From Acholeplasmatales bacterium (GTDB lineage: Bacteria; Bacillota_I; Bacilli_A; Acholeplasmatales; Anaeroplasmataceae): a DNA stretch of 14,225 nt. The position numbers and the translations under genes are program-made. Location of the stretch: positions 1-14,225 of the forward strand of contig JAEELU010000050.1 of the NCBI GenBank assembly GCA_016282815.1. The letters run 5' to 3'. Positions 6,372 through 14,058 of this stretch are shown piece after piece (positions within the stretch are counted from its first letter, which is position 1; each line of letters opens with the position of its first letter). Under the pieces are notes generated by a model. That model made no database searches and was not told where the DNA came from. It was given only the letters and a program-made list of their open reading frames with translations.

Positions 6372-9300
6372 ATGGGTTTAGCAGAAATGCTATACAAATA
6401 TGACTCAAATATGACGTTAAAGGTTTTTCTAAATAACGCCATTGATAATCCAAGCCTTTATGCTAGGATTGGCGATAAGGATGGTAATTATGAAATAATA
6501 CCAACAAACCTTTTTCTTAATGCTATGGTCGCAACCTCAGCTAGTGTTGTAATCGATAAGGATTATAAGCTAGTTGAATGTGACTGTGGATGCTTACAAT
6601 TTTATAAAAATAAGGAATGTATTCATACTATTGCTCTTTATGCAATAGGTCTTATGATCATTAATAGAGATTTCTTTGATAAGGAGTATAATGAGTATCA
6701 AAATCTACTATTAAAAAGGAGTAATAATCTAGTTTTAGATTCTTTAGCTACTACACTAAAGATATCTAATCCATATTTTGGATTAGTACATTTAATGCCT
6801 TTAATCGAAATGATTCAGGGTGAATATGTATTATCTATTAAAATAGGATTAGATAAGGACTACATTATTAAGGATATTAGAGAATTTATCGACGCTACTG
6901 AGAATAATAAGGAATTGACCTATGGACAGAAGCTTTCATTTGTTCATTCATATGAATGCTTTGATGAGGTATCAAAGGAAATGTATAGCTTCTTAAGAAA
7001 TATTAGCTCTGAGAATTCATCTAAATGTATTACATTAAAGAAATCATTAATGCTAAAGGTATTAGAGATTTATTTAAATAATAATATTTATTTTAGACAA
7101 TCATTTGAGCTAAGACCATCACTAAAGCATATATCATTAATTAGTGATGTTAGTATTTCACTTGATTCTGATCATTTAAGAATTATTCCACCATATGATA
7201 CTGATTTATTATTATCAGGTGTAAAGAGAGCTTATTTTATAGGTGATAATTCAATACTTGCTTATCCATATAAATCAAGATTAGAGGATAAGGTTATTGA
7301 GCATCTATTTAAAATTAATGGTGAATTAGATATTAGTATTAATAGTGATAAGTTTATTACTAATGTATTACCTTTAATTAGAAGCTCAATTCAAATTGAT
7401 GATTCCTTCTATAAAAAATATCCTATTCCAGTAATTAAGATTAATTCATATTTATCATATAATAATGAGGTTATTTCATTAACACCAAAAATTAAATGTA
7501 ATGAAGAGGATAGAACTAGCCCTTACATTAAGGAATTATTAGATAGCTATTTATCTTTAATAGATGGCTATAGATTTGCAAAAGGAGCAAATAGAAGTTA
7601 TGTAATTACTGATATTCAGGATCAATATATGCTATTAACTTCAGATTTATCACAAATTAAGTCTTTTGGTGAAATATATTATGATGAATCAATGAAGAAG
7701 CTTAAGGCTAAGAAGAGTAAGAGAACAGGTGTTAACATTTCTTATAATGTTGGATTACTAGATTTTACATTTGAAAATAGTGATTTAGACACCGAGGATT
7801 TAGAGGCTATGCTTAATGCATATCATCAAAATAAGAGATTTGTTAGACTTAAGAATGATACAATCCTAGAAATTGATGATGAGAGTGCTAAGGAAATTGA
7901 TAACTTCCTAGAGGATTTCAATATTAGCCTAAAGGATTTAAAGAAGCCTATTAAGAAGCCACTTAATTATCTATTAAAGCTAATTAATGGTGTAGATACT
8001 AATTTAGTATTAGATGATGAAATAGTAAAGATGATTACTACTATTCAAAATTATAAGAAATCAAGCTATTTACCTAATGATGTATTAAAGAATAATTTAA
8101 GAAGCTACCAAATTGAAGGCTTTAAGTGGTTGAAGACATTAGCTCATTTCGGCTTTGGTGGAATTCTTGCAGATGATATGGGTCTTGGTAAAACAATTGA
8201 GATTATAAGCTTTATTTTATCTGATGATGTACAAAAGCCAAGCTTAATTGTTTGTCCGATGTCACTTGTATATAACTGGGAAAATGAATGCATTAAATGG
8301 AATCTAGATATTGATGTTAGATTAATATTAGGATCAAGCGAGGATAGAATGATGGCTATCCATGATATTAATCCTAATAAGAAGGTATTATATATTACAT
8401 CTTATGATTCATTAAGAAGAGATATAGCCTTATATGAATCAGCATTTAGATTTATCATCGCTGATGAAGCCCAATTTATAAAGAATCAATTTGCTCAAAA
8501 GAGTGAGGCTATTAAATCATTAAAGAGTGATATTAATTTTGCTTTAACAGGTACTCCAATCGAAAACGGACTTCAGGATTTATGGAGCATATTTGATTTC
8601 CTAATGCCAGGATATCTATCAAATTATTCACATTTCAAATCAAGATATGAATCTTTAATTGTTCATGATGATGAGGAAGCATTAGATAATCTTAAGAAGA
8701 GGATTAGCCCATTCATTCTTAGAAGAACTAAGAAGGATGTACTTGATGATTTACCTGAAAAGATTGAAGAGTGCTACTACTATAAGATGAGTCCTAAGCA
8801 AAAGGAAGTATACGAGAATTATGTTAAGGAGCTTCGTGATGATATATCAGTTGGTGGTAATAATTTACTTGCTTTATTAACAAGATTACGTCAAATTTGT
8901 ATTACTCCAGAATTAATAACACATGAGCATTGTGATGATACTAAGATCGATATGGCTATGGATATTATTAAATCATCTATTCAAGCTGGTCATAGAATAT
9001 TATTATTCTCACAATTTGCTCAATTGTTCCCAATAATATCTAAGGAGCTTGATGATGTTGAAATTAAGCACTTTGTTCTTGATGGTACAACTAAGGCAAA
9101 GGTTAGAATGGAAATGGTTGAGGAATTCAATTCTAATGAGGAAATAAAGGTATTCGTTATTTCACTTAAGGCTGGAGGTACTGGCTTAAATTTAGTTGGA
9201 GCTGATACCGTAATTCATATGGATCCTTGGTGGAATGTAAGTGCTGAGCTTCAAGCATCAGATAGAGCATATAGAATTGGTCAAACTAGAAACGTTAATA

Positions 9301-9440
9301 TTTTAAGATTAATATGTAAGGACACAATTGAGGAGAAGGTACTTGAGCTTCAAGCAATCAAGCGTGGACTTGCAGATAGTATTGTTGAAGAGGGCGGACA
9401 TAAGCTTTCTAAGCAAGATATATTAGATTTACTAGATTAA
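6372..9440 (+). CDS. SWIM zinc-finger SNF2-family ATPase/helicase
   Basis: A large (1022 aa) DNA-stimulated ATPase of the bacterial SNF2/RapA-like group. The N-terminal SWIM zinc motif is Cys70-x-Cys72 ... Cys83-x-His85. A long middle region (about 100-560) shows no motif I can name, although an SNF2-associated domain usually sits there. The ATPase core has MGLGKT (603-608, Lys607), DEAQ (698-701), TGTPIENG (726-733), a FSQFAQL motif near 880, SLKAGGTGLNL near 931, DPWWN near 950 and DRAYRIGQ (964-971) with the putative arginine fingers Arg965 and Arg968. The start is supported by GAAGGGTAGGTG upstream. Such proteins remodel protein-DNA complexes or help transcription/repair; the specific role is unknown. 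It stands alone, with no restriction or methylase gene nearby, so defence is not indicated. Confidence 0.9.
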   Translation: MGLAEMLYKYDSNMTLKVFLNNAIDNPSLYARIGDKDGNYEIIPTNLFLNAMVATSASVVIDKDYKLVECDCGCLQFYKNKECIHTIALYAIGLMIINRDFFDKEYNEYQNLLLKRSNNLVLDSLATTLKISNPYFGLVHLMPLIEMIQGEYVLSIKIGLDKDYIIKDIREFIDATENNKELTYGQKLSFVHSYECFDEVSKEMYSFLRNISSENSSKCITLKKSLMLKVLEIYLNNNIYFRQSFELRPSLKHISLISDVSISLDSDHLRIIPPYDTDLLLSGVKRAYFIGDNSILAYPYKSRLEDKVIEHLFKINGELDISINSDKFITNVLPLIRSSIQIDDSFYKKYPIPVIKINSYLSYNNEVISLTPKIKCNEEDRTSPYIKELLDSYLSLIDGYRFAKGANRSYVITDIQDQYMLLTSDLSQIKSFGEIYYDESMKKLKAKKSKRTGVNISYNVGLLDFTFENSDLDTEDLEAMLNAYHQNKRFVRLKNDTILEIDDESAKEIDNFLEDFNISLKDLKKPIKKPLNYLLKLINGVDTNLVLDDEIVKMITTIQNYKKSSYLPNDVLKNNLRSYQIEGFKWLKTLAHFGFGGILADDMGLGKTIEIISFILSDDVQKPSLIVCPMSLVYNWENECIKWNLDIDVRLILGSSEDRMMAIHDINPNKKVLYITSYDSLRRDIALYESAFRFIIADEAQFIKNQFAQKSEAIKSLKSDINFALTGTPIENGLQDLWSIFDFLMPGYLSNYSHFKSRYESLIVHDDEEALDNLKKRISPFILRRTKKDVLDDLPEKIEECYYYKMSPKQKEVYENYVKELRDDISVGGNNLLALLTRLRQICITPELITHEHCDDTKIDMAMDIIKSSIQAGHRILLFSQFAQLFPIISKELDDVEIKHFVLDGTTKAKVRMEMVEEFNSNEEIKVFVISLKAGGTGLNLVGADTVIHMDPWWNVSAELQASDRAYRIGQTRNVNILRLICKDTIEEKVLELQAIKRGLADSIVEEGGHKLSKQDILDLLD

Positions 9441-9461
9441 TTATTAAATTTATATTATAAT
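9433..9461 (+). promoter_or_regulatory. Probable promoter of rubrerythrin
   Basis: TATAAT (9456-9461) follows a poor -35 (TAGATT, 9433-9438) by 17 bp, overlapping the SNF2 stop region. Transcription would start near 9468. A sequence resembling a PerR box (9455-9469) and a longer inverted repeat (9461-9488) overlap the start site; peroxide-responsive control is possible but unproven. Confidence 0.45.
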
Positions 9462-9488
9462 TAATTAAATCAAACTTCGATTAATTAA
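9461..9488. repeat. Inverted repeat upstream of rubrerythrin
   Basis: TTAATTAAATC (9461-9471) pairs with GATTAATTAA (9479-9488) with one bulged A and a seven-base loop. There is no T tract after it, so it is not a standard terminator of the SNF2 gene. It lies at the predicted rubrerythrin transcription start and could be an operator or a leader hairpin. Confidence 0.45.
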
Positions 9489-9507
9489 AGAAAGGTAGGA
9501 AAAAAAT

Positions 9508-10101
9508 ATGAAGAAGTATGTATGTAAGGTTTGTGGCTATGTTTATGAAGGAGATAGCCTACCAGAGGATTTTAAGTGCCCAGTATGTAAGGCACCAGCA
9601 AAGGCATTCCAGGAGGTAGAGGGTGAAATGCCACTAGCTGCAGAGCATGAATTTGGTGTTTATGCTAAGACAGTTAAGAATAACCCAGATATTCCTGAGG
9701 ATGTAAAGAAATCTATCTATGATCAGCTATTATCTAATTTTAATGGCGAGTGCTCAGAGGTAGGTATGTATTTATGTATGGCTAGAGTTGCTCATAGAGA
9801 GGGCTATCCTGAAATTGGTTTATATTGGGAGAAGGCTGCCTATGAGGAGGCAGAGCACGCTGCTAAATTTGCAGAAATGCTTGGTAGTGAGCTTGAGCCA
9901 AAGATGACAGCAGAAACAAAGAAGAATCTTGCTTGGAGAGTAGAATGTGAATATGGTGCTACTCTAGGTAAGACTGATTTAGCTAAGCTTGCTAAGAAAT
10001 ATAATCTAGATGCAATTCATGACACTGTTCATGAAATGGCTCGTGATGAAGCTAGACATGGTAGAGCATTAGAAGGTCTATTAAAAAGATATTATAAGTA
10101 A
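9508..10101 (+). CDS. Reverse rubrerythrin (N-terminal rubredoxin domain)
   Basis: A cytosolic non-haem diiron peroxidase (197 aa) that reduces hydrogen peroxide, and in some anaerobes O2, using electrons passed through rubredoxin. The rubredoxin-like FeS4 domain is N-terminal, with Cys6, Cys9, Cys24 and Cys27, the reverse of classical rubrerythrin. The four-helix diiron domain follows (about 70-197), with probable ligands in Glu81/Glu84, Glu114-x-x-His117, Glu147/Glu149 and Glu181-x-x-His184. The start is supported by AAAGGTAGG 8 bases upstream. It appears to be a single-gene unit; no partner reductase is adjacent. It implies an anaerobic or microaerophilic lifestyle. Confidence 0.93.
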   Translation: MKKYVCKVCGYVYEGDSLPEDFKCPVCKAPAKAFQEVEGEMPLAAEHEFGVYAKTVKNNPDIPEDVKKSIYDQLLSNFNGECSEVGMYLCMARVAHREGYPEIGLYWEKAAYEEAEHAAKFAEMLGSELEPKMTAETKKNLAWRVECEYGATLGKTDLAKLAKKYNLDAIHDTVHEMARDEARHGRALEGLLKRYYK

Positions 10102-10137
10102 AATATACTTTAATTTTTCTATTTAATTCCCAAATTT

Positions 10138-10160
10138 ATCCCATAATTAGGGATTATAAT
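10138..10160 (+). promoter_or_regulatory. Promoter of the lipoprotein protease with a dyad in the spacer
   Basis: A perfect TATAAT lies at 10155-10160; the -35 region is not recognisable (AAATTT 17 bp upstream). Where the spacer should be, ATCCC (10138-10142) and GGGAT (10150-10154) form an inverted repeat around ATAATTA. A protein binding there would block or reshape the promoter. Without a T tract it is unlikely to be the rubrerythrin terminator. Confidence 0.45.
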
Positions 10161-10193
10161 TAAGATGTACTTAAAAGAAAAGAGGGAATGTTA

Positions 10194-11468
10194 ATGAAAA
10201 AAAGGATATTAGCGGGAATCTTAGGATTAGGCTTAATAATCGGTTTAGCGTCTTGTTCAAATAACGGAATTAGTATTATAGATAATAACTCTACATCAGG
10301 TTATGTACCAGTTGTATCAGGAACATCAACTGATGAGGCTCAGATATCAGCATCAACTGAAACATCACAGCTTGTTGCAGATTACAAGAAAACAACTGCA
10401 GAAATAACTACAACATCTAATACAGTAGCTAACTCTATAGAGGATACTGTAGAAGAAGTATATGAATCAGTAGTATCTATTACTGCAAAATCATTTAATG
10501 CAACATCTTCAGGATCAGGTGTATTATTCTCATATGATGATGATTTAGGCTTAAGCTATATCGTAACTTGCTTCCACGTAATTGAGGGTGCATCTACTTT
10601 CTCAGTAACAATATCAGATTATAATGATGATGTATTAAATGTAGATGCAGGTACTTATGATGCCAAGCTTGTTGGTGGATATGAGGATAATGATTTAGCT
10701 ATACTATCTATTGAAAAAACAGGTTTAACATATTCTAAAATATTTGATAATTCAGACAAACTTAGATTAGGTTCTGATGCTATTTGTATCGGTAACCCAC
10801 TTGGTACTTTACCAGGAAGTGTTTCTAAAGGTGTTATATCATATGTTAATAGAGAAATATCTATGTCAAGCTATAACTCTATTACAGTAATTCAAACAGA
10901 TGTTGCTATAAATAGTGGTAATTCAGGTGGTGGATTATTTAATTCTAGTGGTGCCTTAATTGGTATAGTTAACGCAAAAGTAAATGATAAATATTTATCA
11001 TCATCAGTTGAAGGCTTAGGCTTTGCTATTCCTTCAAATTCAGTTAAGAGTGCTGTTAAATCAATTCTTTCTACAGCAGAATATGATGTGAATAATAAGG
11101 TATGGAAAACTGGATATGTTGAGGGTGATTTTGAATTTGGATTCACTATCTCAAATGGTACTACAACATCTGGTTTAGGCTTTATTAGAGTTTTATATGT
11201 AAGTAAGGTTGAAAGCTCAACTTCAACTTATAGTGGTACTAACTTAAAGACTAATAAAGTTATTTCATCTATAGCTGTTGATTACAAGGATGAGGCTAAA
11301 ACAGATCAAATATATACTGTTCCTGATAGCTTAAATTCTGATTCAAATGTTCAAGCAACTAAGTTCCTATATAATGCAGGATTATCACTTGGAGATACAA
11401 TAACATTTACTTATGCTGATAACTCTACAGTATCATTTGATATAATACAATATAGGTATACAATTTAA
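10194..11468 (+). CDS. Trypsin-like (HtrA/DegP-type) serine protease lipoprotein
   Basis: An exported protease (424 aa) probably anchored on the outer face of the membrane. A lysine/arginine start and hydrophobic segment end in the lipobox LASC, with Cys21 as the lipidation site. A Ser/Thr-rich linker (about 25-85) precedes the chymotrypsin-fold domain (about 86-295). The triad is His128 (TCFHVIEG), Asp167 (DNDLAIL) and Ser244 (SGNSGGG). The C-terminal ~110 residues loosely resemble a PDZ domain: the FLYNAGLSLGDTITF stretch looks like the PDZ AGL-x-x-GD signature, but it is divergent with an insertion. The start is ATG 10194, because AGAGGGA (10181-10187) is correctly spaced; an ATG at 10188 abuts that site. 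The likely role is envelope protein quality control; the substrate is unknown. Confidence 0.88.
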   Translation: MKKRILAGILGLGLIIGLASCSNNGISIIDNNSTSGYVPVVSGTSTDEAQISASTETSQLVADYKKTTAEITTTSNTVANSIEDTVEEVYESVVSITAKSFNATSSGSGVLFSYDDDLGLSYIVTCFHVIEGASTFSVTISDYNDDVLNVDAGTYDAKLVGGYEDNDLAILSIEKTGLTYSKIFDNSDKLRLGSDAICIGNPLGTLPGSVSKGVISYVNREISMSSYNSITVIQTDVAINSGNSGGGLFNSSGALIGIVNAKVNDKYLSSSVEGLGFAIPSNSVKSAVKSILSTAEYDVNNKVWKTGYVEGDFEFGFTISNGTTTSGLGFIRVLYVSKVESSTSTYSGTNLKTNKVISSIAVDYKDEAKTDQIYTVPDSLNSDSNVQATKFLYNAGLSLGDTITFTYADNSTVSFDIIQYRYTI

Positions 11469-11475
11469 TGATAAG

Positions 11476-11497
11476 GCTCTCTTCGGAGAGCTTTTTT
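11476..11497 (+). terminator. UUCG-loop terminator after the protease
   Basis: GCTCTC-TTCG-GAGAGC followed by six T residues: a compact six-pair stem capped by the very stable cUUCGg tetraloop. It lies eight bases after the protease stop codon. Confidence 0.95.
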
Positions 11498-11512
11498 CAT
11501 GCTTTTAAACAT

Positions 11513-11550
11513 AACGGATAATATGTTCGTATAAAACGGACACGTGTTCG
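11513..11550. repeat. Paired CG-rich dyad repeats upstream of asd
   Basis: AACGGATAATATGTTCG (11513-11529) and AACGGACACGTGTTCG (11535-11550) are two copies of one element, each starting AACGGA and ending TGTTCG, with centres about 22 bp apart (two helical turns). The second is near-palindromic (12 of 14 bases in CGGACACGTGTTCG). They lie about 30-67 bp upstream of the asd -35, a typical activator or upstream-operator position. They stand out from the AT-rich surroundings. Confidence 0.6.
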
Positions 11551-11579
11551 AGAAAAATGAAAAAAGTGATTAAATTTTA

Positions 11580-11608
11580 TTGATTTATTAATTGTATCGT
11601 TGTATAAT
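11580..11608 (+). promoter_or_regulatory. Promoter of the asd-lysC operon
   Basis: TTGATT (11580-11585) and TATAAT (11603-11608) are separated by 17 bp. Transcription should begin near 11615, leaving a leader of about 30 bases. That is too short for a lysine riboswitch or T-box, so control of this operon must be at the promoter, possibly through the upstream repeats, or by enzyme feedback. Confidence 0.75.
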
Positions 11609-11644
11609 GAAGCCAAATTTTTATATTTTTGAGGGGTGTTAGTT

Positions 11645-12655
11645 ATGAAAAGTTATAATGTTGGTATCTTAGGTGCTACTGGTGCAGTAGGACGTGAAAT
11701 GTTAAAGGTTTTAGAGGAAAGAAAATTCCCTGTAAATGAATTAAGATTATTAGCTTCTGAAAGAAGTGTTGGTAAGACATTAGTATTTAATGGTAAAGAG
11801 GTAAAGGTTTCTCTTGCATGCAAGGGTGCATTTAAGGGTCTTGATATAGTTTTAGGCGCAGCTTCTAATCCAGTTGCTATAGAATTCAAGGATGATATCG
11901 TAGCTTCAGGTGCTGTATTTATCGATAACTCAAGTGCTTTTAGAGGTGATGAGGATGTACCTCTAGTAGTACCTGAAATCAATGGTGAGGATGTATTTAA
12001 AAACCATGGTGTTATCTCTAACCCTAACTGTTCAACAATTATTACTTTAGTAGCTGTTAATGCTATTAATAAATTATCAAAGATTAAGGCAATGACTGCT
12101 TGTACATATCAAGCAACTTCAGGTGCTGGTATAAATGGTCCAATCGAGCTTCGTAATCAAGAGAAGGCTCTACTTGAGGGTGGCAAGATTGAATCAAATG
12201 TATTCCAATATCAAATTGCTGAAAATGTAATTCCACAAATCGGTGGCTTCCTAGAGAATGGTTATACAAAGGAAGAGATGAAGATGCAAAATGAAGGTAG
12301 AAAGATTATGCATCTACCTGAATTAAAGGTAACTTGTACTTGTGTAAGAGTACCAGTTGTAAGATCTCACTCTATCGCTGTAACTGTTTTAACAGAGAAT
12401 AAGCTAGATTTAGATGTAGTAAAGAATGCAATAGCTAATGAAAAGGGCTGTAGATTATATGATGATCCTGAAAAGCTATTATACCCAATGCCTTTAGTAA
12501 CATCTGATCAGGATATCGTATTTGTTGGTAGAATAAGAAGAGATTTAATTAGTGAGAATGGTATTACATTATGGTGCTCTGGTGACCAAGTTAGAAAGGG
12601 TGCCGCAACAAATGCTGTTCAAATTGCTATGAAGCTTGTAGGATTGGAGTATTAA
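11645..12655 (+). CDS. asd: Aspartate-semialdehyde dehydrogenase
   Basis: A cytosolic enzyme (336 aa, normal length) reducing aspartyl phosphate to aspartate-4-semialdehyde with NADPH, the second step toward lysine/diaminopimelate, threonine and methionine. The Rossmann motif GATGAVG is at 10-16, the active-site Cys129 is in SNPNCST, and the substrate and acid-base residues Arg240 and His242 are in RVPVVRSHS. ATG 11645 is chosen because GAGGGG (11631-11636) lies 8 bases upstream; an in-frame GTG at 11636 is inside that site. The aspartokinase gene follows one base after its stop codon. The window order is asd then lysC; other pathway genes (dapA, dapB) are not present. Confidence 0.95.
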   Translation: MKSYNVGILGATGAVGREMLKVLEERKFPVNELRLLASERSVGKTLVFNGKEVKVSLACKGAFKGLDIVLGAASNPVAIEFKDDIVASGAVFIDNSSAFRGDEDVPLVVPEINGEDVFKNHGVISNPNCSTIITLVAVNAINKLSKIKAMTACTYQATSGAGINGPIELRNQEKALLEGGKIESNVFQYQIAENVIPQIGGFLENGYTKEEMKMQNEGRKIMHLPELKVTCTCVRVPVVRSHSIAVTVLTENKLDLDVVKNAIANEKGCRLYDDPEKLLYPMPLVTSDQDIVFVGRIRRDLISENGITLWCSGDQVRKGAATNAVQIAMKLVGLEY

Positions 12656-12656
12656 T

Positions 12657-13961
12657 ATGCTAGCAGTTGCTAAGTTTGGTGGTAGCTCACTTTCATGCGC
12701 TACTCAATTTGAAAAGGTAAAGAATATAGTATTAGGTGATCCTAAAAGACAAATAGTAGTTTGTAGTGCTTTAGGAAAAAGAGATTCAAATGATACTAAA
12801 ATAACAGATTTATTATATATTTTACATGCACACTTAAAGTATTCAGTTCCTTATGAGGATATTTGGAAGATGCTATATGATAGATTTGTTGGTGTTCAAA
12901 ATGATCTAAAAATCAATTATGAAATTAAGAATGATTTAGAGCAATTAAAGGCTGAATTAAATAAAAATATTAGCCAGGATTATTTAGTATCTCGTGGTGA
13001 ATATTTAACTTCAAAGCTTATGGCTGCTTATATCGGCTATGAATTTGTTGATGCTAAGGATTTATTAAGATATAGCTATGATGGAAAGCTTGACGAGGTT
13101 TTAACTGAAAAGAATGTTAAGCTTGCCTTCTCTAAGTATGGAAAGATTGTTGTTCCAGGCTTCTATGGTGCTTATCCTAATAACTCAATTAAGCTATTAT
13201 CAAGAGGTGGCTCTGATGTTACAGGTGCTATTTTAGCTAAATGCTTAAATGTTACAGTTTATGAAAACTGGACAGATGTATCTGGTATTTTAGCTGCAGA
13301 TCCACGTATTGTTAAGAACCCAAGAGCAATCAAGGAAATTACTTATGCAGAATTAAGAGAATTATCATATATGGGTGCCTCAGTTTTACATGAGGAAACT
13401 GTATTCCCAGTTCAGGAATTAAATATTCCTATCAACCTAAAGAATACAAATGAACCAACTAACCCAGGAACAATGATTATGAATGTTTGTACTGATGAGG
13501 AAAACATCGTTACAGGTTTAGCTGGAAAGAAGGATTTCTTATCATTCAATATTTCTAAGGATCATATGTCAAATGAGGTTGGCTTTATGCGTAAGGCTTT
13601 ATCTATATTTGAAAAATATGATGTATCAATAGAGCATGTACCTTCAGGAATTGATTCATTCTCTGTAGTAGTATCTGCAAGCTCTGTAGATAAATGTAAA
13701 TATGAGCTTGTTACAGATTTAAAGCGTGACCTTGATTGTGAGGTTACAGTTGAATCTGAGCTTGCCCTAGTTGCTATAGTTGGTAGAAATATGGCAAAAA
13801 GAAGTGGTGTATGTGCTACAATATTCCAAGCTTTAGGTAAGGAGAAGATTAATGTAAAGCTTCTTGCTCAAGGTCCAAGTGAGTTAAATATAATTATTGG
13901 TGTTTCATCATCAGATTATGAAAGAACACTAGTATCTTTATACGATAGCTTAGTTAAGTAA
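12657..13961 (+). CDS. Aspartate kinase with C-terminal ACT domains
   Basis: Catalyses the first step of the aspartate family, ATP-dependent phosphorylation of aspartate, feeding Asd encoded just upstream. The 434-aa monofunctional protein has KFGGSS (6-11), SRGEYL (112-117), SRGGSDVTG (182-190) and the ENWTDVSGILAADPR region (203-217). Two ACT-type regulatory domains fill about 290-434; IVGRNMAKRSGV (374-385) belongs to one of them. The layout resembles LysC/YclM-type enzymes whose ACT domains bind lysine and/or threonine. Which amino acid inhibits cannot be told here. The start is preceded by TTGGAG 7 bases upstream, inside the asd 3' end. Gene spacing indicates one operon with asd. Confidence 0.93.
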   Translation: MLAVAKFGGSSLSCATQFEKVKNIVLGDPKRQIVVCSALGKRDSNDTKITDLLYILHAHLKYSVPYEDIWKMLYDRFVGVQNDLKINYEIKNDLEQLKAELNKNISQDYLVSRGEYLTSKLMAAYIGYEFVDAKDLLRYSYDGKLDEVLTEKNVKLAFSKYGKIVVPGFYGAYPNNSIKLLSRGGSDVTGAILAKCLNVTVYENWTDVSGILAADPRIVKNPRAIKEITYAELRELSYMGASVLHEETVFPVQELNIPINLKNTNEPTNPGTMIMNVCTDEENIVTGLAGKKDFLSFNISKDHMSNEVGFMRKALSIFEKYDVSIEHVPSGIDSFSVVVSASSVDKCKYELVTDLKRDLDCEVTVESELALVAIVGRNMAKRSGVCATIFQALGKEKINVKLLAQGPSELNIIIGVSSSDYERTLVSLYDSLVK

Positions 13962-13968
13962 TTTACAT

Positions 13969-13997
13969 AAGGAGGAAATATGTTTTCCTCCTTTTTT
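13969..13997 (+). terminator. Terminator of the asd-lysC operon
   Basis: AAGGAGGAAA pairs with TTTCCTCCTT (ten pairs, five-base loop) and merges into a T run. The left arm happens to look like a perfect Shine-Dalgarno followed by ATG, but it is best read as a terminator. Confidence 0.93.
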
Positions 13998-14003
13998 CTT
14001 TTT

Positions 14004-14037
14004 TAATATTGTAAATATTAATTATTAATGATAAAAT
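14004..14037 (+). promoter_or_regulatory. Promoter of the final gene with dyad over the -35
   Basis: TTGTAA (14009-14014) and TAAAAT (14032-14037) are 17 bp apart, with TG at the extended -10 position (TGATAAAAT). A perfect inverted repeat, TAATATT-GTA-AATATTA (14004-14020), covers the -35 and may be an operator. The predicted start is near 14044, so the leader is about 15 bases. Confidence 0.6.
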
Positions 14038-14058
14038 TTTTTAAAAGGTGGTTTTAAA

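Noticed and set aside
6372..9440. SNF2 ATPase as part of a defence system (DISARM-like)
   Set aside because: There is no methylase, nuclease, PLD or other defence gene nearby; the neighbours are housekeeping genes.
11615..11644. Lysine riboswitch or T-box in front of asd-lysC
   Set aside because: The predicted leader is only about 30 bases and there is no terminator/antiterminator structure in it.
11653..11982. Minus-strand open frame of 109 codons opposite asd
   Set aside because: It is a shadow of the well-supported asd coding frame with no start signals.
13971..14006. A perfect AAGGAGG followed by an eight-codon reading frame (M F S S F F L F)
   Set aside because: The same bases form the strong asd-lysC terminator hairpin with a T run; the Shine-Dalgarno likeness is a consequence of the stem and the codons are simply the T-rich arm and tail.
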